Positions 1 to 6,595 of a stretch of 14,047 nt of DNA are shown one piece after another. Both the position numbers and the translations under genes were made by a program. Where the stretch lies: contig MFAQ01000046.1 in assembly GCA_001776275.1 (NCBI GenBank), positions 5,323 to 19,369 on the forward strand, given 5' to 3'. Numbering within the stretch: the stretch's first letter is position 1; each line of letters begins with the position of its first letter. The stretch is from Candidatus Collierbacteria bacterium RIFOXYD1_FULL_40_9 (GTDB lineage: Bacteria; Patescibacteriota; Microgenomatia; UBA1400; MFAQ01). The notes below the pieces were generated by a model. That model saw nothing but the letters and a program-made list of their open reading frames with translations. It had not been told where the DNA came from and searched no databases.

Positions 1-93
1 CAAAGCCCACAAAACCCTCTCACTTTTCCCCACCTCAAACTCAAGTGTATTTTTTGCAAAAACTCTCTCTGGTCTAAGTACCTCCCCAATCAT
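1..93 (-). CDS. Unidentified protein, N-terminal fragment cut by the window edge
   Basis: An open frame starts at ATG 93 on the minus strand and runs off the window at position 1. It gives 31 residues beginning MIGEVLRPERVF. I do not recognise the family. A -10-like TAGAAT (108 to 103) ends 9 nt before the ATG, the same leaderless spacing seen at other starts here, and an in-frame stop lies just upstream. It would be divergent from the glycyl-tRNA synthetase gene. The evidence is an open frame and promoter-like spacing only, so this could be chance; the missing sequence to the left would decide. Confidence 0.35.
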   Translation of the reverse strand, partial: MIGEVLRPERVFAKNTLEFEVGKSERVLWAL

Positions 94-192
94 TAACTCC
101 CAATTCTACCACCTTCAAGGAGTCTCCTTAAAAGTCAGTATTTTGATTTTTTTGCCTGTCCGCCGAACTACATATTTGTTGGCGTGGACTCT

Positions 193-223
193 TTGAGTTT
201 TTGAGTTTTTCTCAAGCTATAAT
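193..223 (+). promoter_or_regulatory. Promoter of the glyQS operon, probably giving a leaderless mRNA
   Basis: A perfect TATAAT lies at 218-223. The best -35 is TTGAGT at 193-198, with a long 19-bp spacer. The ATG at 234 begins 10 nt after the -10 box, so a start site 6-7 nt downstream leaves a 5' UTR of only about 3-5 nt and no room for a ribosome site. Inside the spacer is a perfect inverted repeat, TTGAG-TTTTT-CTCAA (201-215), and TTGAGTTT occurs twice (193-200 and 201-208). Either could be an operator. The promoter call is good; the operator idea is weak. Confidence 0.6.
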
Positions 224-233
224 AGAGTCCATC

Positions 234-1622
234 ATGGACAATCAAGTCACTCTCGAAAAAATTATTTCCTTAAGCAAGCGCCGCGGCTTTATCTTCTCCG
301 GCTCCGAAATTTACGGCGGTTTAGCCAATACTTACGACTTTGGACCTCTAGGCACCGAACTAAAAAGAAATCTTTTAAACCACTGGTGGAAAACTTTTGT
401 CACCAACAGACAAGACATGTACGGACTGGACACTTCCGTTCTCATGAGCCCCAAAGTTTGGGAAGCCTCTGGTCATACTGCAAGTTTTACCAATATCATG
501 ATCGATTGTTTGGAGTGCAACTACCGCACCAGAGCTGACCATATGGTCGAAGACGCCCTCCCAGCACTAGGAAATGTTGAAGGTAAACCCCTCCCAGAAT
601 TAGACCAAATTATTGCAGACAACAAAATTGTCTGTCCCAAATGCAAAAAACAAAACTGGACCAAAGTAAGAGAGTTTAACCAACTTTTCGAAACCCAAAT
701 CGGCATCATCACCGAAGGTAAAAACACAGCATATCTGCGAGGCGAGCTAGCCCAAGGTATGTTTGTCGACTTTAAACAAGTTCTAGATTCCATCCACCCC
801 AAACTCCCTTTTGGTCTAGCTCAATCAGGCAAAGCCTTCCGAAACGAAATCACCATGGGCAAATTTACTTTCCGAACTTTAGAGTTCGATTTGGCCGAAT
901 TTGAGTACTTCATCAAACCAGAAGAATGGGAAAAACATTTTGAATATTGGAAACAAGAAATGTACAAATTCGCTGTCTCACTCGGACTAGAAGAGAGTAA
1001 ACTCCGCTGGAGATCTCACACCAAAGAAGAACTCAGTCACTACAGCTCTCGCACTGAAGACTTAGAATATCAGTTTCCTTGGGGCTACAAAGAAATGTTT
1101 GGTTTGGCATACAGGACTGACTTCGACCTTAAAAATCACATCGAAAAGTCTGGTGTGGACTTACGCTACACCGACCCCTACACTCAAGAAAAGTTTATTC
1201 CCCACGTCATTGAGCCTACCTTTGGCCTTTCTCGCTTGGTCACCATTATTCTTATGGGCGCTTATGTCGAAGACTTAGAAAAACAAAGAGTAGTTCTCAA
1301 ACTCCCCACCATCCTAGCTCCTTACAAGGTTGCTGTTTTCCCCTTAGTTGCCAACAAAGAAAATATTTCTGCCAAAGCCAAAGAAGTTTTTGACTCCCTC
1401 AAAAAATCTTTCCCCACAGTATTAGATGAGCGAGGTAACATTGGCAAACGCTACTTCACCCAAGACGAAGTGGGAACTCCCTTCTGCCTCACTATCGATT
1501 ATCAAACCTTAGAAGACGATACTGTAACAGTAAGAGACAGAGACACGGCTACCCAGCAAAGAATAAATGTCAACGATCTTTTAAGCTTCTTGAATGAAAA
1601 TCTAAATGAAAGAACTCTGTGA
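234..1622 (+). CDS. glyQS: Glycyl-tRNA synthetase, dimeric class II type
   Basis: Charges tRNA-Gly with glycine in the cytoplasm. The 462-residue product has the usual length for the single-chain alpha2 type. It opens with the family's SLSKRRGFIFSGSEIYGG segment. A zinc-ribbon-like insertion carries Cys92-x2-Cys95 and Cys134-x2-Cys137. Class II motif 2 is FRNEI near 202-206 followed by FTFRTLEFDLAEFEYF, and motif 3 is GLSRLV near 331. The C-terminal roughly 100 residues form the anticodon-binding domain (KVAVFPLV onwards). I chose ATG 234 rather than the in-frame TTG at 201, because the TTG lies upstream of the -10 box and the extra residues do not match the family. It is the first gene of a three-gene operon, and its end overlaps the HAD gene by 17 bp. 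Confidence 0.95.
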   Translation: MDNQVTLEKIISLSKRRGFIFSGSEIYGGLANTYDFGPLGTELKRNLLNHWWKTFVTNRQDMYGLDTSVLMSPKVWEASGHTASFTNIMIDCLECNYRTRADHMVEDALPALGNVEGKPLPELDQIIADNKIVCPKCKKQNWTKVREFNQLFETQIGIITEGKNTAYLRGELAQGMFVDFKQVLDSIHPKLPFGLAQSGKAFRNEITMGKFTFRTLEFDLAEFEYFIKPEEWEKHFEYWKQEMYKFAVSLGLEESKLRWRSHTKEELSHYSSRTEDLEYQFPWGYKEMFGLAYRTDFDLKNHIEKSGVDLRYTDPYTQEKFIPHVIEPTFGLSRLVTIILMGAYVEDLEKQRVVLKLPTILAPYKVAVFPLVANKENISAKAKEVFDSLKKSFPTVLDERGNIGKRYFTQDEVGTPFCLTIDYQTLEDDTVTVRDRDTATQQRINVNDLLSFLNENLNERTL

Positions 1623-2232
1623 GGGAAAAATAAAAACTGCAATTTTTGACATGGATGGAACTATCTACGAATTAGATGGCGACAACGGAGGCTTCAAAAA
1701 CTCCTCTCTCCAAAAAAAAGTTAAGGAGAATACCGCTAAGTTGTTTTCAAAAAAAGAAAACATCTCATTAAAAAAGACAAATAAACTTATAGACGAGCTT
1801 AACGAAAAAGGTACCTTTCTTAGTGTCTACGCAGAAAAATACGGACTAACCAGAAAAGATTTTTTTGACATAGTTTGGAATATAGATCCAGAATCTATTG
1901 TCACCAACTATCACGAATCTGTTGAAGTCATAACTGAATTGGCCAACAGAAATATAGAATTAATCTTACTTACTCAGGCTCCACAAGTTTGGCAAAACAA
2001 TGTCTTCTCTTTTTTAAACCTCCAAAATATGTTTGGTGAAGTTTATACAGGAGAAACTTTTATGCACAAGCCAGAAATTTTTCCAAAAATCTCCGCTTCA
2101 CGTCGACCAAACACTGTCCTTGCCATTGGCGACCAACTAGAAACAGATATCTTACCAGCATCCGAACAAGGTTTCTTTACCTTCCACGTCCAAACCCCTA
2201 AGGACTTGTTAAAATTACTGAAAGATGACTAA
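1606..2232 (+). CDS. HAD-superfamily phosphohydrolase
   Basis: A 208-residue HAD-type hydrolase. Motif I is DMDGT (Asp15 nucleophile, Asp17 acid/base). Motif II is LILLTQAP (Thr), motif III is the Lys of HKPEIF, and motif IV is AIGDQLETDI. A helical cap lies between motifs I and II (about residues 25-100), as in subfamily I enzymes such as phosphoglycolate or nucleotide phosphatases. The substrate cannot be read from sequence. The ATG lies 17 bp inside glyQS and its stop overlaps the next ATG by 8 bp (ATGACTAA), so the three genes are translationally coupled. Its position before a nucleoside hydrolase fits, but does not prove, a 5'-nucleotidase role in nucleotide salvage. Confidence 0.85.
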   Translation: MKELCEGKIKTAIFDMDGTIYELDGDNGGFKNSSLQKKVKENTAKLFSKKENISLKKTNKLIDELNEKGTFLSVYAEKYGLTRKDFFDIVWNIDPESIVTNYHESVEVITELANRNIELILLTQAPQVWQNNVFSFLNLQNMFGEVYTGETFMHKPEIFPKISASRRPNTVLAIGDQLETDILPASEQGFFTFHVQTPKDLLKLLKDD

Positions 2233-3142
2233 ACAGAAAATAATTATCGACACAGACCCCGGAGTTGACGATGCTATTGCCATTATGCTTCTCGCCAAAA
2301 CAGAGTCTATTGATATTCAAGCCATTACAACAGTAGCCGGAAACTCTAGCATCCAAAATACAACTGCAAACGCAGAATATCTCAAGGATCTACTCTCCCT
2401 AAACTGTCCAATTTATTCAGGTGCAACAGAATCTCTCACAGGACCCTTCATTGAAGGTCAAGTCCACGGAGTCACAGGGTTAACGGGCATAACCCACTCC
2501 TTTCAAGGAAATCTAACCAACAATGCCGCCGAAAAAATAATAGAAATCGTCAACACTTTCCCCAACGAAATCACTGTACTTTGTCTTGGACCCCAAACAA
2601 ACTTAGCTCAAGCTATCCAAAAAGACCCCACTCTCCCATCAAAAATTAAACAAATCGTTATTATGGGTGGCGCCATTCAATCCCCAGGTAACAAAAGTTG
2701 GGTTGCAGAATTTAATATCTTTCTAGATCCAGAAGCAGCGGCCAATGTTTTTAACACGCCAACGCCAAAAGTTTTAGTTCCTTTAGAAATTTGCTATAAA
2801 ACGCCGCTTTTTGTTACAGACCTAAAACAAATGACAGATGATTCCAAGCTTAAACCAATACTAACAAGTCTTGTTATGCCATACATAAAACTACTTAGCC
2901 AATTTGAAGGTGTTGATGGGGCCATTATCTACGATGCTCTTGCCGCTTACTACTTAGTAAACCCAGCATCCTTCACCACTAAAGAATTGGAGATAAAAAT
3001 AGAAACCAAAGGGGAATTCACCAGAGGTATGAGCGTAGCTGATTTAAGAACTTGGGGGGAGAAAAACCCAAACACTACAGTTGCAACAGCTCTCAACAGG
3101 GACCTATTTATCCAAGATCTTCTAAGCTCACTTTCTAAGTAA
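2225..3142 (+). CDS. Inosine-uridine-type nucleoside hydrolase
   Basis: Hydrolyses the N-glycosidic bond of nucleosides to base plus ribose. The 305-residue length is normal for the family. The signature DTDPGVDD (residues 9-16) supplies the calcium-binding aspartates, followed by TTVAGN (35-40), VIMGGA (145-150), AEFNIFLDPEAA (161-172) and a C-terminal YDALAA. In characterised members the residue before the last calcium-binding Asp is a His that acts as leaving-group acid. Here it is Tyr236 (YDALAA rather than HDP-like), so catalysis or base preference may differ. It is the last gene of the glyQS operon. It ends 5 bp before the convergent PRTase-like gene, with no visible terminator. Together with that gene it suggests nucleoside and base salvage. 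Confidence 0.9.
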   Translation: MTKQKIIIDTDPGVDDAIAIMLLAKTESIDIQAITTVAGNSSIQNTTANAEYLKDLLSLNCPIYSGATESLTGPFIEGQVHGVTGLTGITHSFQGNLTNNAAEKIIEIVNTFPNEITVLCLGPQTNLAQAIQKDPTLPSKIKQIVIMGGAIQSPGNKSWVAEFNIFLDPEAAANVFNTPTPKVLVPLEICYKTPLFVTDLKQMTDDSKLKPILTSLVMPYIKLLSQFEGVDGAIIYDALAAYYLVNPASFTTKELEIKIETKGEFTRGMSVADLRTWGEKNPNTTVATALNRDLFIQDLLSSLSK

Positions 3143-3147
3143 AAAAA

Positions 3148-4212
3148 CTACCTCAAAGCCTCTTCTCTTATCTCCTCTTCAAAGTTTTCCAGCAAGTGCT
3201 TATTGTATTGCAAGTACTCCCAAACACTATCTTCTTCACTAGGCACCCACTTAAGATCCTGCAAGCATTCAAGTTTTACTGAAGGAAGTCCAAAGCCAGC
3301 GTCCTGCAAATCTTTCATCACCAAATCTCTACCTAAATTTCTCCTCATCTCTTCAACGACTTCAATAGAAATATTCAACATTTCTACAGCTGCATCATAT
3401 CTTCTCTCTTTGGGCATAAAACTAATTACCGGAACAGAAAAAGGTAAAAAGTACGGAAAGTTTTGTCTCTTTCCTGTTACCTCATCCACCGAAATCTTAC
3501 CGCCCAAAAAAGTAAAGTCTCGCAGAGCAGGCATCGCCATTCCGCTTGTCCATTCGTTTTCTTCTCCTGCTTTAACAATTGTTACCGCTTCAACCTCCAC
3601 TCCAGTTTCCTCAGTTACCCTCTCCAGTCCCTGCCATCCACCCCCAGAAGCAGCCAAACCCACTAAGACTTTTAGCTTTGTCTCCGGAATCAGTTCTTTA
3701 AAGCCATTTAACATGGGGGTCAGAGTATCTCCAAAGGCCAACACATCATCAACTATTAGCAATTCATCGTAATTACCTTTCACAACCCACTCGGCCAGAG
3801 CCCTAAATTGGTCATCAACTTCTACGTCACACCCAGGTCTAGGTACCAACCCCCCAGAGACACCACGGGACACTTCCAATCTAAAATAGTCTCCTTTGTC
3901 GTCTCCGTTTATATATCTATCAAGTTGTACGACCCCCACCTTACTCCCAGTGCTCCTCTCTTTTGCAATTCGACTCTCAACTTCATCAGTTATTTTTTTT
4001 ATTTTCAAAGATACCATGTTGGTAAGGTCAGGCGAGGCTTTTGCTAAAACCAATGCCACTTTTTTTTCAAATTCATCTACCTTCTGGTCTCCTAACAACC
4101 CCTCAAATCTGCCAAAAACATGTTCAAAATCCGCCAATACCACATAAGGAAAATCAACCTCAATGCGCTCAGGTACTCTATTTTTTTTGTCTTCTAACTT
4201 TTTTTCGATCAT
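3148..4212 (-). CDS. Phosphoribosyltransferase-like protein under a His-codon attenuator
   Basis: A 354-residue cytoplasmic protein. Its best-supported feature is a type I PRTase PRPP-binding motif, LLIVDDVLAFGDTL (151-164; acidic pair Asp155-Asp156). It is preceded by SRGVSGG (115-121), which could be the flexible or PPi loop, and followed by a GLAASGGG turn (186-192). The N-terminal 80 residues and the C-terminal 110 residues, with many Glu/Lys helices, lie outside a normal PRTase core, and I cannot match them to a named family. It is not HisG-like. The substrate is unknown. ATG 4212 has no Shine-Dalgarno sequence. Immediately upstream is an attenuator terminator, a His-rich leader ORF and a promoter, so expression is probably tied to charged tRNA-His. 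It may also be read from the methyltransferase operon. Confidence 0.75.
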   Translation of the reverse strand: MIEKKLEDKKNRVPERIEVDFPYVVLADFEHVFGRFEGLLGDQKVDEFEKKVALVLAKASPDLTNMVSLKIKKITDEVESRIAKERSTGSKVGVVQLDRYINGDDKGDYFRLEVSRGVSGGLVPRPGCDVEVDDQFRALAEWVVKGNYDELLIVDDVLAFGDTLTPMLNGFKELIPETKLKVLVGLAASGGGWQGLERVTEETGVEVEAVTIVKAGEENEWTSGMAMPALRDFTFLGGKISVDEVTGKRQNFPYFLPFSVPVISFMPKERRYDAAVEMLNISIEVVEEMRRNLGRDLVMKDLQDAGFGLPSVKLECLQDLKWVPSEEDSVWEYLQYNKHLLENFEEEIREEALR

Positions 4213-4231
4213 TTTGTCTGTTTTAAATACT

Positions 4232-4252
4232 AAAAAACCCGCTCTTCGCGGG
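4232..4252 (-). terminator. Intrinsic terminator of the attenuator
   Basis: On the minus strand a 5-bp GC stem, CCCGC/GCGGG with loop GAAGA (4252-4238), is followed by six T (4237-4232), 19 nt before the PRTase-like ATG. The T run is on the minus strand only, so it acts on transcripts entering that gene. It may also end readthrough from the methyltransferase operon. Confidence 0.75.
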
Positions 4253-4277
4253 GTCTAATGTGCTTTAGTGCATCAGA

Positions 4278-4328
4278 TCATCCCCGCAAAAACAGGAGGT
4301 GATGATGCATGGCAAAAGCAAATTTCAT
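4278..4328 (-). CDS. Leader peptide MKFAFAMHHHLLFLRG
   Basis: A 16-codon ORF starts at ATG 4328 and stops at UGA 4280-4278. It has three consecutive His codons (CAT CAT CAC, 4307-4299) followed by Leu-Leu-Phe-Leu. Its ATG begins 6 nt after a -10-like TAAACT, so the ATG itself would be at or next to the transcription start, making a leaderless ORF with no ribosome site. The His codons lie inside attenuator segment 1, and the stop codon lies in the bulge of the antiterminator stem. That is where a leader peptide of the his/trp kind is expected. An internal ATG at 4310, just before the His codons, is an alternative start. Confidence 0.65.
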   Translation of the reverse strand: MKFAFAMHHHLLFLRG

Positions 4329-4334
4329 TAGCTT

Positions 4335-4364
4335 AGTTTATCACTCTTTTAACAAAATCAACAA
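4335..4364 (-). promoter_or_regulatory. Promoter of the attenuator leader
   Basis: On the minus strand TTGTTG (4364-4359), an 18-bp spacer and TAAACT (4340-4335) give a moderate sigma70-type promoter. The expected start is at about 4328, the A of the leader-peptide ATG. The 6-nt gap from -10 to ATG equals that before the M20 peptidase gene. Without this promoter the SD-less leader ORF would have no obvious way to be translated. Confidence 0.5.
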
Positions 4365-4414
4365 GCGTTTTATCTGATTACTCCAAAATCTCAACTTGTC
4401 ACACGTATTGCTAA

Positions 4415-5206
4415 CTACTCATGAACTTTATAAATAAATAGTTGTACAAATTTCTCAGGTAACTCTTTGGGGTGATATTCTATTTTCTCCACAATCACCC
4501 CTTTTATCTTGGTCAAATTATTCAACACTCTTTTCTGCTCCCAAACAAACTCTGGCTCAGTCCAGGAGCAAACACCCCCTACTTTTAATAGTTTTTTTAT
4601 TACCTCTATCGCCTCGCAAAAAACTACAAATGGTTTTTCAGCTTTTGACCGCGTAATTGTCGTCAGTATTTTATGAATAAATATCAAGTCGAACATTTCC
4701 TCTTTCAAAATATTCAGATTTCGCTCAGACGCAATGTTGTAAAAAGCTGGCAACGAGTGACCCAACTTCTCTACGATATCGTTGTACATAGTTCTTTCTC
4801 TCGCAATTGAGTCCACATCATTACCAAAACCTAGAGGCTCAAAATTGATTAGAACACCTTTTCTCACACCACCATCTTTTATGTATTTTCTAGCGATATC
4901 ACTTATTAGCTTCAAGTTACTAACATCTGGGTCACACACCGTCACTTTATCTGTCAACTCCGCAAGCATAAACACCTCCAGGCCCATTTCCGGACCAATG
5001 TCCAAAACACTCGTTTCTTTTCTAATCTCCAAATTTTCTATAGATTTCAGTTTCGAAACGTATCCTCCATGGGTTAACGGATCGGTTATTTTTCTTTTGA
5101 AATCAGCCAGGCTTACCCCCCATTTTTGATAAAATTCATTTGCCAGAACATGGTCTTCTGACAATACATTATAAATTTTTTCCACTACTCCAAGAAAATC
5201 AGTCAT
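4415..5206 (-). CDS. Class I SAM-dependent methyltransferase
   Basis: A 263-residue predicted methyltransferase. Motif I is VLDIGPEMGLE (about 67-77), the SAM-binding glycine loop. VTVCDPD (88-94) ends strand beta2, with an acidic residue for the SAM ribose. FDLIFIHKIL resembles motif IV, and LLKVGGVCSWTEP is a typical post-core strand. The N-terminal 60 residues are helical and probably shape the substrate site. ATG 5206 is chosen because it overlaps the stop of the upstream gene by 8 bp (ATGACTGA); a longer frame to 5248 would overlap more and adds an unconvincing N terminus. It is the last gene of the M20 operon. The substrate is unknown, and small molecule, peptide or protein are all possible. 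Confidence 0.75.
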   Translation of the reverse strand: MTDFLGVVEKIYNVLSEDHVLANEFYQKWGVSLADFKRKITDPLTHGGYVSKLKSIENLEIRKETSVLDIGPEMGLEVFMLAELTDKVTVCDPDVSNLKLISDIARKYIKDGGVRKGVLINFEPLGFGNDVDSIARERTMYNDIVEKLGHSLPAFYNIASERNLNILKEEMFDLIFIHKILTTITRSKAEKPFVVFCEAIEVIKKLLKVGGVCSWTEPEFVWEQKRVLNNLTKIKGVIVEKIEYHPKELPEKFVQLFIYKVHE

Positions 5207-5522
5207 ATACTTCTTTAAGCGTACCCATAGCACAATCAAACTCAACAAGTTGGTTATTTTTCAGAGTTGTCGAGGCATTTTTTGTACCGACAATTGCAGG
5301 TTTATCCATTTCTCTACAGACTATGGCAATGTGCGAAGTTATACCACCTTCATCAGCCACCAAACAAGCAGCTTTGTCTAGAATCAAAACAAAGTCAGGT
5401 GTCGCACTTTTGGATATGACCACATCACCTTCTTCTACCATACCAAAATCTTTTATCGAGGTTATCAACCTAACCCTGCCAATACCTTTACCAAAAGAGA
5501 CTCCTTTTCCATATAAAGTCAT
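5199..5522 (-). CDS. Stand-alone PEP-utilising enzyme mobile (phosphohistidine) domain
   Basis: A 107-residue protein that is essentially one swivelling phosphohistidine domain. It has GKGVSFGKGIGRVRLI near the start (the usual G-x-S-x-G-x-x-x-G lead-in), then GDVVISKSATPDFVLIL, and the active-site segment DEGGITSHIAIVCRE, in which His64 is the phosphorylated residue. It ends with KPAIVGT and the C-terminal strands. In PEP synthase, PPDK and rifampin phosphotransferase this domain sits in a large chain and shuttles phosphate between an ATP-grasp and an acceptor domain. Here it is separate and no ATP-grasp is encoded nearby. ATG 5522 overlaps the upstream stop by 4 bp (ATGA), so it is coupled to the 358-residue protein, its likely partner. 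Confidence 0.85.
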   Translation of the reverse strand: MTLYGKGVSFGKGIGRVRLITSIKDFGMVEEGDVVISKSATPDFVLILDKAACLVADEGGITSHIAIVCREMDKPAIVGTKNASTTLKNNQLVEFDCAMGTLKEVYD

Positions 5523-6595
5523 TTTTTTACTAGGTTATAGTACTTAACTGCCTTATATTTTATCTCACCAAACATGTTCTGATCTATCTCTCTCACTCTG
5601 TTCAGAGTATATATCAAGAGCGCTTGTTTCTCAGACCCTGAAATTGTCACCGGTTGCAGCATTGCCGAGATCTCTTTGTGGCTTGACACAAACTTAGTTT
5701 GTTTAACCAAAGACAAGATGTTGTTGGTCGAGTCATACCTTCTTTCTTTAGCAGATTTATGCAAAAGCAGATTTTTGGACCATGTCATGATCCCATTTAT
5801 CTCTTGTATGAAAAAGGTAATGCGCTCCGTATCTGTCAGCTTATCGACACCATGCAACTTGTCTGCAGTTTTATCTATCAACTTTTGTGCCAAACCAGTC
5901 GACATATAGCTCGTATATTGATATAAATTATCAGAATATTCGGCCGACTCTAGTAACACATCTAGGTTCACATCAAACAAATTAGAGTAGTATTTTTTCA
6001 CTCTCTTTAGGTTATCATTCTCAATTCCCTTTTGTGTCAAAACCACCATTGGTATATAAGCAACTTCCGATGATGGCGTTTTATCTAGCACAGATAAATC
6101 ATTCAAGCACCTTAGTTTCTCGCCTGGAGCCTTAAGTAACACAGATCTCTTTCTTGTTGTAAACGTCTCGATGGGATCCATATGCTCTTGCATTAAGTTT
6201 AGACCTGCCAAAACAAAACCTAGCAAAGACACATCATCGATACTTTGTTCCCAGACAGAAAACAAGCTACGTTCAACTACGTTAAAGTAATGATTGACTC
6301 TTTCTTTCAGTCCACTTGCCATTCTAAACATCTCTCTCTCGTCCTCGTACTTTCTCAGCACCTCATAATACTCTCGATACGCTTCTGTTTTCACTAACAA
6401 ACTTGGATCAGAGTTGTTAATATCTATCTCATCCTTTAGTTTCTTTGCAAGATTTATATCACGAGACTCAAAAAAACAAGGCATAAACGAGTTGTACCAC
6501 TCTTTCTCTCCCACCAAAACATTCCCACTTATTCCCATGACAGGCTGATTCTGTTTATTAAACAAGTTCCACGGCCTTAGATCGGGGTTAAGCAT
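5519..6595 (-). CDS. Unknown protein, possible partner subunit of the phosphohistidine domain
   Basis: A 358-residue soluble protein I cannot assign with confidence. It begins MLNPDLRPWN, has no signal peptide or membrane segment, and is mostly helical. The stretch around 80-110 (RKYEDEREMFRMASG) resembles the helical region preceding the mobile domain in some PEP-utilising proteins, which often reads like R-E-E-R. I therefore infer that this and the 107-residue domain are the two halves of a split PEP-utiliser-like enzyme. The upstream M20 gene overlaps its start by 8 bp (ATGCTTAA), and its own stop overlaps the next start by 4 bp. I see no ATP-grasp motif, so the phosphate source is unclear. 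Structure prediction of the two chains together is the obvious test. Confidence 0.7.
   Translation of the reverse strand: MLNPDLRPWNLFNKQNQPVMGISGNVLVGEKEWYNSFMPCFFESRDINLAKKLKDEIDINNSDPSLLVKTEAYREYYEVLRKYEDEREMFRMASGLKERVNHYFNVVERSLFSVWEQSIDDVSLLGFVLAGLNLMQEHMDPIETFTTRKRSVLLKAPGEKLRCLNDLSVLDKTPSSEVAYIPMVVLTQKGIENDNLKRVKKYYSNLFDVNLDVLLESAEYSDNLYQYTSYMSTGLAQKLIDKTADKLHGVDKLTDTERITFFIQEINGIMTWSKNLLLHKSAKERRYDSTNNILSLVKQTKFVSSHKEISAMLQPVTISGSEKQALLIYTLNRVREIDQNMFGEIKYKAVKYYNLVKK

Larger units (their letters stand above)
4232..4328 (-). promoter_or_regulatory. Four-segment transcription attenuator with His control codons
   Basis: The minus-strand leader RNA has four segments with mutually exclusive pairings. 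Segment 1 (4309-4295) contains the His codons and pairs with segment 2 (4285-4269) as UGCAUCA/UGAUGCA, then UCA/UGA, then a GC-rich part with one mismatch. Segment 2 (4287-4271) can instead pair with segment 3: GCGGGG (4287-4282) with CCCCGC (4253-4248), and UCUGAUG (4277-4271) with CAUUAGA (4260-4254), leaving a 4-nt bulge. Segment 3 with segment 4 makes the terminator CCCGC-GAAGA-GCGGG plus six U. A ribosome stalled on the His codons masks segment 1 and favours the antiterminator. A ribosome at the UGA (4280-4278) masks segment 2 and allows termination. This is the trp/his attenuator logic. Confidence 0.75.

Noticed and set aside
234..3142. UGA recoded to glycine as in some Patescibacteria (Gracilibacteria/Absconditabacteria)
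   Set aside because: glyQS, the 358-residue protein, the mobile-domain gene and the gene at 13850 all end naturally at TGA, in overlap with the next start.
3203..3772. Plus-strand ORF of 189 codons
   Set aside because: Antisense shadow of the PRTase-like gene: Ser/Pro/Lys-rich, no motifs, no ribosome site.
3148..4212. PRTase-like protein as HisG, prompted by the His leader
   Set aside because: The type I PRPP motif and overall sequence do not resemble ATP phosphoribosyltransferase, and no other his genes are nearby.
4309..4377. Plus-strand 22-codon ORF (MAKANFISLVYH...) with a perfect AGGAGGT site 8 nt upstream
   Set aside because: It leads nowhere: no plus-strand gene follows, no plus promoter is visible, and terminator T run, G-U pairs and leader ORF all favour the minus strand. 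The ribosome site is the complement of the leader's CACCTCCT.
4782..5129. Plus-strand ORF opposite the methyltransferase
   Set aside because: Low-complexity antisense translation; the minus-strand frame has clear SAM-binding motifs.
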